Of a DNA stretch of 47,893 nucleotides, positions 35,280 to 43,584 are shown in pieces. This stretch comes from Bacillota bacterium (GTDB lineage Bacteria; Bacillota; Clostridia; Peptostreptococcales; Anaerovoracaceae), in contig JARBUO010000006.1 in the NCBI GenBank assembly GCA_029239605.1, forward strand, positions 1 through 47,893, written 5' to 3'. The notes beneath the pieces were generated by a model, which saw only the letters and a program-made list of their open reading frames with translations, searched no databases and was not told the origin of the DNA. Positions within the stretch are counted from its first letter, which is position 1. Each line of letters opens with the position of its first letter. A program made the translations under genes and the position numbers.

Positions 35280-35522
35280 AAAAAAATCTCCTTTTGATCA
35301 ATTATACAACACTTCCGCTTAAAAAAGGGATATTTTGTCGAAAAAATACAGTTTCAGGTAGAAATTCATCGTATCCACAAAGTCGAAAACAGTGCGCATC
35401 ATAAAGATACTTTTCATAAGACAGCTCGTCTTTAATATATTGATTAGTAGGCATCGGTTCATGACAGGCAATTGGCTGAAGAGAATCCGAAGCCATTGAT
35501 TCAGAAAGCGAGGAATAGCATA

Positions 35523-37199
35523 ATGAACAATCAATATCCATATCAGAATCCTACCGATGAACAAAGGAGGCAGCTGCTTTTGGATTCTCTGACTGCTGTG
35601 GGAAGACGGGATGATTTTGAAAACATATTGAAACTGCTGAGCCCCCCACCTGAAATTACTAACTTCGTTGCACCAAAAGCACTGAACAATGTGCGCATTG
35701 GTATCATCGGCGGCGGGCTGGCCGGACTTGCTGCGGCATATGAACTGAGAAAGCTGGGGGCGTCTATCACAATCTTTGATGCTCAAAAAGAACGGGTAGG
35801 AGGAAGAGTTGATACCCATTATTTTGACCGTTCCAGCGAATTCTACGGAGAACTTGGGGCAGCGAGAATCCCAGCTTCTCACGAAACGGTATGGTATTAT
35901 ATCAATTTGTTTGGCCTGAATACAGAATCATTGACTTCTCCGGATCCCAACAATATCATTTACGCTCACAACATTCGCATACGAAGAGAACCCGACGGCA
36001 GAAACGTCACAAGATTTCTTTATCCCTATTACGACCTTTCAGAAAAGGAAAGAAATACTCCCTGGAACCAGCTTAGAAATTATGCTCTGAGTACTATGCT
36101 TTACAGCCTCACACCCGATGAGCGGGCAGAGATCCTGAAAATACTGCCGGAGTATTCACAGAGGTATGCCGCTATTTCGCGCCTCAGTACCCGTCAAATC
36201 TTCGAAATGCTGGAACTGAGCCAGGGTGCCATCGAATTGATCACTGCTGTTGAACCTTTTACCGAGCCGTTTCTGAACATGAGCCACGATGAAATTATGA
36301 ATACCGAATATTCTTTGGACTTCCTTAACACCTATCGAATTTCGGGCGGAACCCTTCATCTCCCGATGTCCTTCTATAATTCCCTCATGAGCAATGACCC
36401 GAAGGAAATCCGCTTTCCTACCTATTTTCTCGGGAAGGTGGAACTGAAGTCCCGCAGTAAGATCAGCGGTATTTATATGGCACAGGAAAACGAAGGGGTC
36501 TACCTTCGCTGCAGCAGTGAGAAAAAGGGAGATACCCTGGAACAGTTTGATTATGTGATATGCGCAATTCCATTTTCGACATTACGAGAGGTTGACATAA
36601 AACCGTTTTTCCGAAACCAGAAGATGCAAGCCATCAAGGAATATCATTACATGGACGGGCAGAAAACGCTGTTCCTCTGCAGAAAGCGTTTCTGGGAAGA
36701 AGACAGGGACTATGGAAGAATGAACGGCGGAATCTCCGTTACCGATCTTCCGATTCAAACGATTATCTATCCGCCAGATCATATCCGCTGTAAGGATTCG
36801 GAGTCCTGTACTCCCGATATGCCCGGTGTACTTACACCAAGCTATAATTTAGGTCAGGATTCCATTCGTCAGACCAATCAACCGGAAGCACTGCGTCTGC
36901 AGATGATTAAGCATAATGTAGAAGAAGTCCACGGCTTGCCCGAAGGCGCTTTGGATACATTGGTAGAAAATCAGGTTACCACAATCTGGAGCGGAGAGCC
37001 CTGGGCAAGGGGTGCCTTTGCAGCAGGATATCCCGGACAGAAAATGAGATTCCTCCATTCCATGACGCTGCCGGAATTTGAACAGCGGGTCTTCTTTGCA
37101 GGGGAGCACGTATCTACGAAGCAGGGCTGGATGCAGGGTGCACTCTATTCAGGAAAAGAAGCTGCAAACCGGCTTGCAGAAGCTGCTCTCACACGATAG
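35523..37199 (+). CDS. Flavin monoamine oxidase / L-amino acid oxidase family protein
   Basis: This 558-aa FAD enzyme belongs to the amine oxidase superfamily. The dinucleotide-binding motif RIGIIGGGLAGLAAAYEL begins near residue 60, followed by a GGRVDTH signature, and the C-terminus has FAGEHVSTKQGWMQGALYSG for FAD. The N-terminal helix (about 1-55) is typical of the L-amino acid oxidase and tryptophan 2-monooxygenase groups. The substrate is not clear. The ATG at 35523 follows GAGGAA with about 8 nt; an upstream in-frame Met at 35472 lies in the noncoding region. It is a single gene divergent from the CheR-like gene. Confidence 0.85.
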   Translation: MNNQYPYQNPTDEQRRQLLLDSLTAVGRRDDFENILKLLSPPPEITNFVAPKALNNVRIGIIGGGLAGLAAAYELRKLGASITIFDAQKERVGGRVDTHYFDRSSEFYGELGAARIPASHETVWYYINLFGLNTESLTSPDPNNIIYAHNIRIRREPDGRNVTRFLYPYYDLSEKERNTPWNQLRNYALSTMLYSLTPDERAEILKILPEYSQRYAAISRLSTRQIFEMLELSQGAIELITAVEPFTEPFLNMSHDEIMNTEYSLDFLNTYRISGGTLHLPMSFYNSLMSNDPKEIRFPTYFLGKVELKSRSKISGIYMAQENEGVYLRCSSEKKGDTLEQFDYVICAIPFSTLREVDIKPFFRNQKMQAIKEYHYMDGQKTLFLCRKRFWEEDRDYGRMNGGISVTDLPIQTIIYPPDHIRCKDSESCTPDMPGVLTPSYNLGQDSIRQTNQPEALRLQMIKHNVEEVHGLPEGALDTLVENQVTTIWSGEPWARGAFAAGYPGQKMRFLHSMTLPEFEQRVFFAGEHVSTKQGWMQGALYSGKEAANRLAEAALTR

Positions 37200-37226
37200 G
37201 AGGCTGGAGCCCGAATTTCTGACTTC

Positions 37227-38177
37227 TCATTCGGCAGGAGGCTCTATCCCGGATTCCTGATCCAGAATCTGTGGTTCAAATTCAGGAATTAATTCCACAT
37301 ACAGATCCTTGTATTCTTTCTTGAGCGCTGTCTCAAGTTCTTTGTGTGCCTTGATGATCTGGGAGATGGATATGGTGTCAGATGGGCTTTTGAAGTAAAT
37401 ACTGATCCAGATTTTCCGTCCGGTCTTGATCACATCATAGACCGTCTGTTCAAAGCGATACGGTGCCAGCACGTTCTGACCGATTTCTTTGATACGGTCC
37501 AGGGAATCTTCATCGGGTGCCAGTAGAAAAATATCCCGAAGACCAGCAAACATCGTCTTGATCGGTACGGGCAGAATTAATGCGGACAAAGTTATTGCAA
37601 CGGCTTGATCCAAATACGGAGCAAACTGCTCCATCCATCCTGTTTGGACCAGCGCAGGAAGAACGAAGGCTACCGCCAGACCCAGGCTGGCAACGGTATC
37701 GATAATCCATGCGTTTATTTCCGTGTGAACAATAAGGGAGTCCAGCTTTTGATTCATTTTGATCAGAGAAAACAAAATGCCGCCGCAGATAAAAGCAGCA
37801 GCCAGCTCAAAGACTGCAACCCAGGTGAAAACCACATGGTTTCCGCCGTTGAGTATAATTTGGACGTTGTTCAATACCAGACCGACAGTCACAGCTGTCA
37901 GCATAGCACCTTTTATTGTAATGAAGATTGCCTCTACCTGAGAAAACCCAAAGGGGTGCTTTTCTGTCATCGGCCTGTATAAAAGCGGGACAATCCTGAT
38001 GGATACGATGACCATGATCAGATCCGCACCCCCATAGACTGCATCCATGAGAATGGATTGGGATCCTGTACCCAGCGCCATAAGTCCTTCTGCAAATACG
38101 AAGAAAATAGAGCCGTACAGGGATATGCTTAAGGCACGCTTCTCAATCTTGATTCGCTTTTGATCTTTTGGGTTCAT
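37227..38177 (-). CDS. Cation diffusion facilitator family transporter
   Basis: This 316-aa membrane protein has about six helices and a cytoplasmic C-terminal domain (about 220-316). The CDF metal site is seen as DAVYGGADL in helix 2 and HTEINAWIID in helix 5. The family exports Zn2+, Mn2+, Fe2+ or Co2+. A good GAGGTGAT site precedes the ATG. Convergent with the amine oxidase gene (27 bp between stops). Confidence 0.88.
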   Translation of the reverse strand: MNPKDQKRIKIEKRALSISLYGSIFFVFAEGLMALGTGSQSILMDAVYGGADLIMVIVSIRIVPLLYRPMTEKHPFGFSQVEAIFITIKGAMLTAVTVGLVLNNVQIILNGGNHVVFTWVAVFELAAAFICGGILFSLIKMNQKLDSLIVHTEINAWIIDTVASLGLAVAFVLPALVQTGWMEQFAPYLDQAVAITLSALILPVPIKTMFAGLRDIFLLAPDEDSLDRIKEIGQNVLAPYRFEQTVYDVIKTGRKIWISIYFKSPSDTISISQIIKAHKELETALKKEYKDLYVELIPEFEPQILDQESGIEPPAE

Positions 38178-38605
38178 GAAATCACCTCGCTTTTAGCCGA
38201 ACCGATTTGCTTGATTGTTACTTTTACAACTGTTACGGTGGAAGGTATAACCTTCTCACACAGCTGAGAATCGTAACAATTAATGAATCAGATCGGTTAA
38301 TTGTTACTATTTTTTATCTGCATTTCTTGCAACAAAGGCAATGCCAAGTGGTGTTACAAAGAACGGATTCTGGGGTTTGACGCTGGCAGCAACTCGGCCT
38401 GCCTTTCACAGTCCTTTTTTATTGACTCCGCCGCAGCCTCAAGCTCGGTTTCCAGGTTCTCTTCCAGAATTGCAACACATCGCAGAATTCCGCGGACTGG
38501 ACAGCAATAAAAATTCAGTCCGCGCTCTGCTTCACTAAATTTCATGCATGCCCGCACTGCTGTGAATGAATTTATCTCTATTTTTATCTTGTTTTTGTTT
38601 TCCTA
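38178..38605. other. Gap between the CDF gene and the microcompartment operon
   Basis: No gene is well supported. Near 38216-38300 the motif TTGTTACTNTTT occurs twice with GAATCGTAACAATTAA between, suggesting control elements of the CDF gene. A weak frame (38354-38545, minus) is listed separately. A perfect 8-bp hairpin GCGGACTG/CAGTCCGC lies at about 38493-38523. Confidence 0.4.
38354..38545 (-). CDS. Possible small protein, 63 aa, weak support
   Basis: The frame beginning MKFSEAERGLNFYC has a helical, acidic middle (ILEENLETELEAAAESIKK) and reads like protein, but its ribosome site is poor (only GCGGGC nearby) and it overlaps the hairpin in this gap. It lies after the terminator of the microcompartment operon, so it would be a separate unit. 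I cannot name a family; it may be a relic. Confidence 0.25.
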   Translation of the reverse strand: MKFSEAERGLNFYCCPVRGILRCVAILEENLETELEAAAESIKKDCERQAELLPASNPRIRSL

Positions 38606-38644
38606 TTAAAAAAAAGGGAATAACGGAATCAAAGATTCCTATTC
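38606..38644 (-). terminator. Terminator of the microcompartment operon
   Basis: On the minus strand GAATAGGAATC pairs with GATTCCGTTATTC (two-base bulge) across a TTT loop and is followed by eight T. Confidence 0.82.
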
Positions 38645-38700
38645 ACACATGCGGCACAGCGCCGAAGATCAAGGCACCTTCCTTTTTGCCCTATAAACTA

Positions 38701-39141
38701 TTATAATGATGACAAATATTTTTTCAATTCCTCAATTCCAGTTTTTGTATAAGAAGAAGTAATAAAATAAGGTTCCGCTACACCGATTTGCTTAAAATTA
38801 TCCAATAGAAGCTGCAGCTCATGTCTTTTTTGTTTCAGATCTGCCTTGGTAATCACACCAATTTTAGGACAGTTGAATACCTGGGCAAAGTTTGGCGGGA
38901 AGCTGAAGATGGGCTGATCAAATGATTGGACAAACAAGACGGCATCTGCGTCCTGAGAAGCTGAGATGATATATTTGTGCATCATAGGGCTTTCAAGATA
39001 TTCCCCCGGGGTGTCAATGGTGTTTTTTCCATAGCAAATTGCCTGGCTCTTCATCACTTCCAGATCTTCGGAATTGATACAGTTTGCCAGGCTGGATTTT
39101 CCCACCCGGGAATTGCCGATGAGCATAATTCTTCTCTTCAT
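38701..39141 (-). CDS. eutP: EutP/PduV-type small GTPase-like protein
   Basis: This 146-aa protein has a P-loop ([10 protein letters not shown]), a TPGEYLE switch and ITKADL (TKxD) and SSYTKTG near the end, as in EutP and PduV. Salmonella EutP has acetate kinase activity, and PduV is linked to compartment movement; which applies is open. It is the last gene of the operon. The ATG at 39139-39141 overlaps the previous stop as ATGA. Confidence 0.9.
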   Translation of the reverse strand: MKRRIMLIGNSRVGKSSLANCINSEDLEVMKSQAICYGKNTIDTPGEYLESPMMHKYIISASQDADAVLFVQSFDQPIFSFPPNFAQVFNCPKIGVITKADLKQKRHELQLLLDNFKQIGVAEPYFITSSYTKTGIEELKKYLSSL

Positions 39142-39476
39142 GTCTTGGTGATGGCGCATGGGGTAAATCCCAGCATATGTTCCAGAATATTGTTGATTTC
39201 ACTCAGCGCCGCCATCACTCCGGAGACGTCCCCTGTTATGATCAGGGCTCCGGTAAAACGATCCAAAAATCCAATATTCACAGGTGCTACCTTGGTGGCA
39301 ATATCCGCTGCAATTATGGAAGTTTCGCTGGGGGTCAGCGTCACAATACCGATTGCTCCACATTTGGAAAGTCCCAGTCTCTGGTAGATATCCTCATCCG
39401 GGGCTGCAATCATATGGGCTAGGGTCACCTGTTTTCCCGGTACAAATTCCTGTATAATTCTCTGTTTTTCAGTCAA
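39138..39476 (-). CDS. eutS: BMC shell protein, EutS/PduU type
   Basis: This 112-aa shell protein has the circularly permuted BMC fold of EutS/PduU: an N-terminal strand with [17 protein letters not shown], then [23 protein letters not shown] and [19 protein letters not shown]. The start codon is TTG at 39476, 8 nt after AAGGAG. It lies 20 bp after the GrpU-like gene. Confidence 0.92.
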   Translation of the reverse strand: MTEKQRIIQEFVPGKQVTLAHMIAAPDEDIYQRLGLSKCGAIGIVTLTPSETSIIAADIATKVAPVNIGFLDRFTGALIITGDVSGVMAALSEINNILEHMLGFTPCAITKT

Positions 39477-39496
39477 GGCGTAACTCCTTTTCCTGT

Positions 39497-39817
39497 TTAT
39501 AAATCAAAATCAAGCTGCTTCTGATCGATTTTCTCACTGATGGCGGTCAGCGCCACCGCTACTGCGGAGGTGTCTCCAAAAAGGGCGATCATGGTAAAAT
39601 GCTGTGGGCAGATTCCCTGAATTTCCTCCACCAGAACGCCAGAGGTCTTCTCCGCCACATCTCCTGCCGCAATGATGTCTGCAAGTGGCCCTTGTACCAG
39701 ACCCACTGCTTCATAGTCCGCCGACTGGGGACTTTGATTCCGCAGTGTCCCGGAACGGCGGAAGAGCATCTTAAGGGTGCTCTCTGTAGGCCGTTTAATA
39801 AATTGAATCTTAAGCAA
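39497..39817 (-). CDS. BMC shell protein, GrpU-like, with GXCPQ motif
   Basis: This 106-aa protein is a single BMC domain after an N-terminal extension of about 33 residues. [24 protein letters not shown] and [15 protein letters not shown] are BMC-fold segments. GICPQH matches the GXCPQ motif that was reported to bind a 4Fe-4S cluster in GrpU shell proteins. Start is TTG after GAGGTGG. It lies between eutQ and the EutS-like gene. Confidence 0.78.
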   Translation of the reverse strand: MLKIQFIKRPTESTLKMLFRRSGTLRNQSPQSADYEAVGLVQGPLADIIAAGDVAEKTSGVLVEEIQGICPQHFTMIALFGDTSAVAVALTAISEKIDQKQLDFDL

Positions 39818-39889
39818 AATACCACCTCACATTTTGGTTCTTTCCCGTTGTGCCTTTGTTTATGAAGGTTTGGTTCATCCGTCACTCTC

Positions 39890-40591
39890 TTATTTATTTT
39901 GGGACAGCCAATTGGCGGGATATACCACATAAAACACCTTGCAGAAGCTGGGCGACCCAAAGACCACGCTGGTTCCCTTGGGAATGTGGAATACATCACC
40001 GGGCTTCATCGTGTAAAGCCTGCCGCCGGTCTTGATGGTGAACTCCCCCTCTACCACGTAATCCACTTCGTCGTAGCTCAGAGTCCAGGGAAGTTCCGAA
40101 TGATCAAAGGTCATAAAGCCTGCTCCCAGGTTTCCTTCACGCTCTGTAATCACGTCAGTCATTCCGATTTTCTGCCCCGCGGGAGCTTCTGAGAAAGGCT
40201 CCATTACCACTTTATCACCCTCGATTTTCATGGCCTTGGGATTTTCACAAATCGGCTTTTTCTGATCCAGGATCACTTTTTTTATGATCTCCTTCAGTAT
40301 ATCTGCATTGATAGTCTCAGCAGGAGCAGCTTGTTTCGTATGCTGCGCTGCAGTCTGCTCTGCATTCTGAATTGCTGGGTGCTCTGCCGTCTGTACTGCT
40401 GGTTGGGGCGCTCCCGTTCCGGTGCTGACACCTACCACAGGGTCATTTTTTCCCTCTATGTAGATTACCAGACCTTTTTCTCTGGCAAAGTCCTTTGCTG
40501 ACGGGCTCAGTACGCTGTTTTCCGGCAGGCATACTGTTTTTCCGCTGGCTGAAAGCTCCCTAAGCATATTCAAGGAAATGCAAGTTTTCAT
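39890..40591 (-). CDS. eutQ: EutQ-like cupin protein
   Basis: This 233-aa protein has the C-terminal EutQ cupin (about residues 120-225), with VDYVVEGEFTI and MKPGDVFHIPKGTSVVF. Salmonella EutQ has acetate kinase activity. The N-terminal part (about residues 15-50, NSVLSPSAKDFAREKGLVIYIEG) is shared with the EutT-PduL protein of this locus. A Gln/Ala-rich linker (about 55-90) joins the two. Good GAGGTGAAAGG site. Confidence 0.9.
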   Translation of the reverse strand: MKTCISLNMLRELSASGKTVCLPENSVLSPSAKDFAREKGLVIYIEGKNDPVVGVSTGTGAPQPAVQTAEHPAIQNAEQTAAQHTKQAAPAETINADILKEIIKKVILDQKKPICENPKAMKIEGDKVVMEPFSEAPAGQKIGMTDVITEREGNLGAGFMTFDHSELPWTLSYDEVDYVVEGEFTIKTGGRLYTMKPGDVFHIPKGTSVVFGSPSFCKVFYVVYPANWLSQNK

Positions 40592-40685
40592 CCTTTCACC
40601 TCAATTTCTGAATTCTTTTGATTCCTTTATAAAAGATACCTGCAACCTGTTTATTCCTGCGCCGGCAATAAAACCAGGCATCGCA

Positions 40686-41237
40686 TCAGATCAGATTTTC
40701 CACGACCATGGGATGGGGCCTTGGAATGACAATGCTCCGCACCAGCTGTCCCCGGTCTGCAGCAAGACTGCTTCCCACGGAAACCGCTTCCTTTACTGCC
40801 GCCACATCCCCGGACAATACCACATAGGCCTTGCCCCCGATTCCAAACGCCATATGAAGCCTCAGGGGCTCCACCTCCCCGGTCTTCAGCGCAAGATCCG
40901 CCGCTTCCATCAGCGCTGCTACGCTGAAGGTCTCAATGAGACCAACTGCCTTGACGTTTTCAACGGAAGTGGTCCCCGCGATGGCCGGAATCAGCGACGG
41001 ATGAATATTGGGAATGATAAAGCTGTCTACCACACATTCCGGTGCCTTATCTTCCCCTGCTGCAACGGACTGTTGAACGGCGGACGTATCTCCTGCAACG
41101 ATACTGATATATTTGCCGGGACAAATGGTCTTGCTGACCAGCAAGGTAACATCAGCCACTTTACACATGGCATCAGTGCTGTCGATCCCCTGAACGATAC
41201 TATTAAATTCCACCATGCCGACTGCATTGATCTCCAT
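40686..41237 (-). CDS. pduT: Tandem BMC shell protein, PduT type
   Basis: This 183-aa protein contains two BMC domains (about residues 1-90 and 92-183), each with VG(M/L)(V/I)E start. In the first, KTICPGKYIS places Cys39 where PduT holds its cluster at the trimer pore, so an Fe-S cluster is likely. The start overlaps the pduS stop as TAATG. The neighbouring PduS gene suggests electron transfer across the shell. Confidence 0.93.
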   Translation of the reverse strand: MEINAVGMVEFNSIVQGIDSTDAMCKVADVTLLVSKTICPGKYISIVAGDTSAVQQSVAAGEDKAPECVVDSFIIPNIHPSLIPAIAGTTSVENVKAVGLIETFSVAALMEAADLALKTGEVEPLRLHMAFGIGGKAYVVLSGDVAAVKEAVSVGSSLAADRGQLVRSIVIPRPHPMVVENLI

Positions 41238-42571
41238 TAGCTGGCACCGCCTTTCTCAATAATAATTCCGTTTTCTGTCACCGCCGTTACCGTTCCGGCG
41301 ATACTGGCATGAACGTTGGCCCCTAGCTGACCTTCTCTGATCCTGCCTATGAGCTGGCCTCGTACTATCACATCTCCCGTTTTGACCACCGGTTCGCAAG
41401 GGGCGCCAACGTGCTGTTTCAACGGAATGCTCACCCGGTCGAAGTCCAGAACGCCAGGCTGCAGGGGAGCTTCCTGATGGTAATACGCTTTCAGCCCGAT
41501 GCGCCCAGCCATCTGCTTGGAAGGAATCAGTCTGGCATCCCACATGGGATCGTCTTTGCTCAGGGTTCCATCGTATTTGATCCCCTGCTTTTGAAGTTCC
41601 TGCTTGATTGCCTGGTTGACCCGCCGGGGCGAGATATTTACGGGACAGCTGTAAAGCTCACAAACGCCGCAGTCAGAACAAAGGATAGCTCCTTTGATCA
41701 CCTGACTTTCCGTCATTTTTCCGTAGTTGACAGCGCGGACAGTCATATGGGGTTTCAGGTCCCGATGGCCGATGATATTTCTCGGGCAGAGGTCTGTGCA
41801 GAGCTGACACTGTTCGCATACGGTTTTTGCAATTCTCATGATTTGGGACATCGGCTGCGTCTTAATACGGATCAGAACATGGTCTTTCGGCAGAACCACA
41901 AGGCCTCCGCTGGTTTTTGTCACGCTGTTTTCCAAGCTTTCCAGCAGCTTACCCATGATGGGTCCGCCGTCTATGTAAGCATCTTCCTGACGGATTTCAT
42001 TGCCAGTCTTCTCCATTAGCTGCCGGAAGCTGACGCCCACAGGCACGGTCACCGTCACGGGATTTCTCACATCACCGGTAACGGTTATGGTTCTGTGGAT
42101 CACCGGTTGATCCTTCATGGCTCTGGCCACGTTGATCAGCGTCTGAACATTATTCACTACAACGCCGATGGAAATAGGGATGGCTCCCGGGGGAACCGAC
42201 TTTCCTGTGGTCAGCTTAATGGTTAAAAATTCATCCCCTGCGGGATAGATATCTCTCAGATACTCCAGACGCATTCCGCTTTTTAAGTACGGCTTCAGCC
42301 GTTCCACAGCCTTCCGGTATTTTTCTTTTACTGCAATGATGCCTTCTTTGGCAGATACTGCCTGCATGGCACAGTGGAGACCCGTTGCCAGATCCTCTGC
42401 ATCCCATTCCGCAAGCTGCTGATCTACTCTCAGCAAAGGCTCGCATTCTGCCAGATTGACGATTACCGTTTCCGCTTTTGACTTATATTTTACATGGGTA
42501 GGAAATCCGGCTCCGCCGGAGCCCACCACGCCGCAGGCTTCCACCTTTTTGAGAATTTCTTCACTTATCAT
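41237..42571 (-). CDS. pduS: PduS-like RnfC-family Fe-S flavoprotein
   Basis: This 444-aa protein starts with GVVGSGGAGFPTHVKY (FMN/NAD-binding) and NLAECEPLL, typical of RnfC/PduS. Two 4Fe-4S motifs are seen: CEQCQLCTDLCP near residue 255 and CSDCGVCELYSCP near 300. The C-terminal part resembles the RnfC-type biotin-like domain (VGAPCEPVVKTGDVIVRGQ). PduS reduces cobalamin in the propanediol compartment. The ATGA overlap with the eutN gene shows tight coupling. Confidence 0.93.
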   Translation of the reverse strand: MISEEILKKVEACGVVGSGGAGFPTHVKYKSKAETVIVNLAECEPLLRVDQQLAEWDAEDLATGLHCAMQAVSAKEGIIAVKEKYRKAVERLKPYLKSGMRLEYLRDIYPAGDEFLTIKLTTGKSVPPGAIPISIGVVVNNVQTLINVARAMKDQPVIHRTITVTGDVRNPVTVTVPVGVSFRQLMEKTGNEIRQEDAYIDGGPIMGKLLESLENSVTKTSGGLVVLPKDHVLIRIKTQPMSQIMRIAKTVCEQCQLCTDLCPRNIIGHRDLKPHMTVRAVNYGKMTESQVIKGAILCSDCGVCELYSCPVNISPRRVNQAIKQELQKQGIKYDGTLSKDDPMWDARLIPSKQMAGRIGLKAYYHQEAPLQPGVLDFDRVSIPLKQHVGAPCEPVVKTGDVIVRGQLIGRIREGQLGANVHASIAGTVTAVTENGIIIEKGGAS

Positions 42572-42864
42572 AATCGAAACATCTCCGAATCCACGATGCC
42601 AACGATGTTGGCGTCGATGGGCAGATGGGTATCTCCTTCCGACTGTCTAGCTGAAGAGCCAGATACCACCATGACCACATCTCCCTCACCAGCTCCGATC
42701 CTGTCCCCGGCGATGAGATTATTTCCCCAGTCGGTCACTTCCTTGACACTTCCGTTTTCATCGTAGGTCAGATTGATAGGCTGAACCACTAAGAATTTGA
42801 TGCCTCGAAGTGCTTCTTCCTTTCTCGTGGACCAAATTTGACCCACTACCTTGGCTAAAATCAT
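42568..42864 (-). CDS. pduN: BMC vertex protein, EutN/PduN/CcmL family
   Basis: This 98-aa pentameric vertex protein starts MILAKVVGQIWSTRKEEALRG and has the family core LIAGDRIGAGEGDVVMVVSGSSAR. I chose the ATG at 42862-42864, which overlaps the upstream stop as ATGA; the longer frame (up to 42939) is inside the upstream gene. It caps the 12 corners of the shell. Confidence 0.94.
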   Translation of the reverse strand: MILAKVVGQIWSTRKEEALRGIKFLVVQPINLTYDENGSVKEVTDWGNNLIAGDRIGAGEGDVVMVVSGSSARQSEGDTHLPIDANIVGIVDSEMFRL

Positions 42865-43583
42865 TGTCCTTCTCCTTCCCGGCAGATCCTGATCGACTTC
42901 CTTCTGGCCATGTCCGCAGCCAGGGAGGTTACGATGCATTTTCTTCCTATGGTAAGAACCGTACCCTTCTCAATATCCAGCAGATCCCGCTCTGTCAATG
43001 CTTTATAAGTCCAAAGTCCCGGAACAGGAGAAACGGTCAAACCCGTTTTTGTACCGGTAACCGTCATCGCCTGTGATGACCCGGATTGCACCAAGATTCC
43101 GAAGCTTCTAAGAGTCGCAAGATGGCCTACAAACAGCTTCCGATAAGATGCTGATCCTATGTTCTCAACGTTGGAAAGCTCCGTGAGCTCTATTCGGCAG
43201 CCTCCCGCTGCCAGCCTTTGCTGAATCAACCTGAGAAGCGGCTCATCTGCAACTCCCGTTGCAAGCTTAGCGATGAAATTCAAAGACGGCTGGTACACCC
43301 GGATCACATCCCAGCAACGCTCAGCTGCCCACTCTGAACTCAGCGTGTCAGAACTGCCATGGGACCCGTCAGGAAGTTCCTGACAATATCTGCTCCCGTT
43401 CCATAGAGGCGGCATCTGATCCAGGGCGTTTCTCGTCTCTGCTGCATTCAAAACAGAAGGGTCTGCCCCTGACTTGCTAATCCCGGCACTTCCTCCATCA
43501 CCGATGCTATTTCGAAGCAGTGCCAGAATTCTGGGGTCTGTGAGAACTTTTTGGATTAATGCTGCAAGTTTTTCCTGTTCCAT
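42861..43583 (-). CDS. Unrecognised microcompartment protein, 240 aa, PduM-like position
   Basis: The N-terminus MEQEKLAALIQKVLTDPRIL is a short amphipathic helix like the encapsulation peptides that target cargo to BMC shells. After a low-complexity Ser/Gly linker (about 25-75), a folded part follows (about 80-240) with ENIGSASYRKLFVGHLATLR, LTVSPVPGLWTYKALTERDL and TIGRKCIVTSLAADMARRK. I do not recognise a Pfam-level family; position between PduL and PduN recalls PduM. ATG 43583 follows GGAGGGATAGC, with 1 nt between it and the upstream stop. Confidence 0.75.
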   Translation of the reverse strand: MEQEKLAALIQKVLTDPRILALLRNSIGDGGSAGISKSGADPSVLNAAETRNALDQMPPLWNGSRYCQELPDGSHGSSDTLSSEWAAERCWDVIRVYQPSLNFIAKLATGVADEPLLRLIQQRLAAGGCRIELTELSNVENIGSASYRKLFVGHLATLRSFGILVQSGSSQAMTVTGTKTGLTVSPVPGLWTYKALTERDLLDIEKGTVLTIGRKCIVTSLAADMARRKSIRICREGEGQ

Positions 43584-43584
43584 G

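Noticed and set aside
35319-35882. Minus-strand frame over the start of the amine oxidase gene
   Set aside because: Overlaps the FAD-binding region in antisense and has no ribosome site.
40578-41240. 220-codon plus-strand frame opposite pduT
   Set aside because: Antisense to a gene with clear BMC domains.
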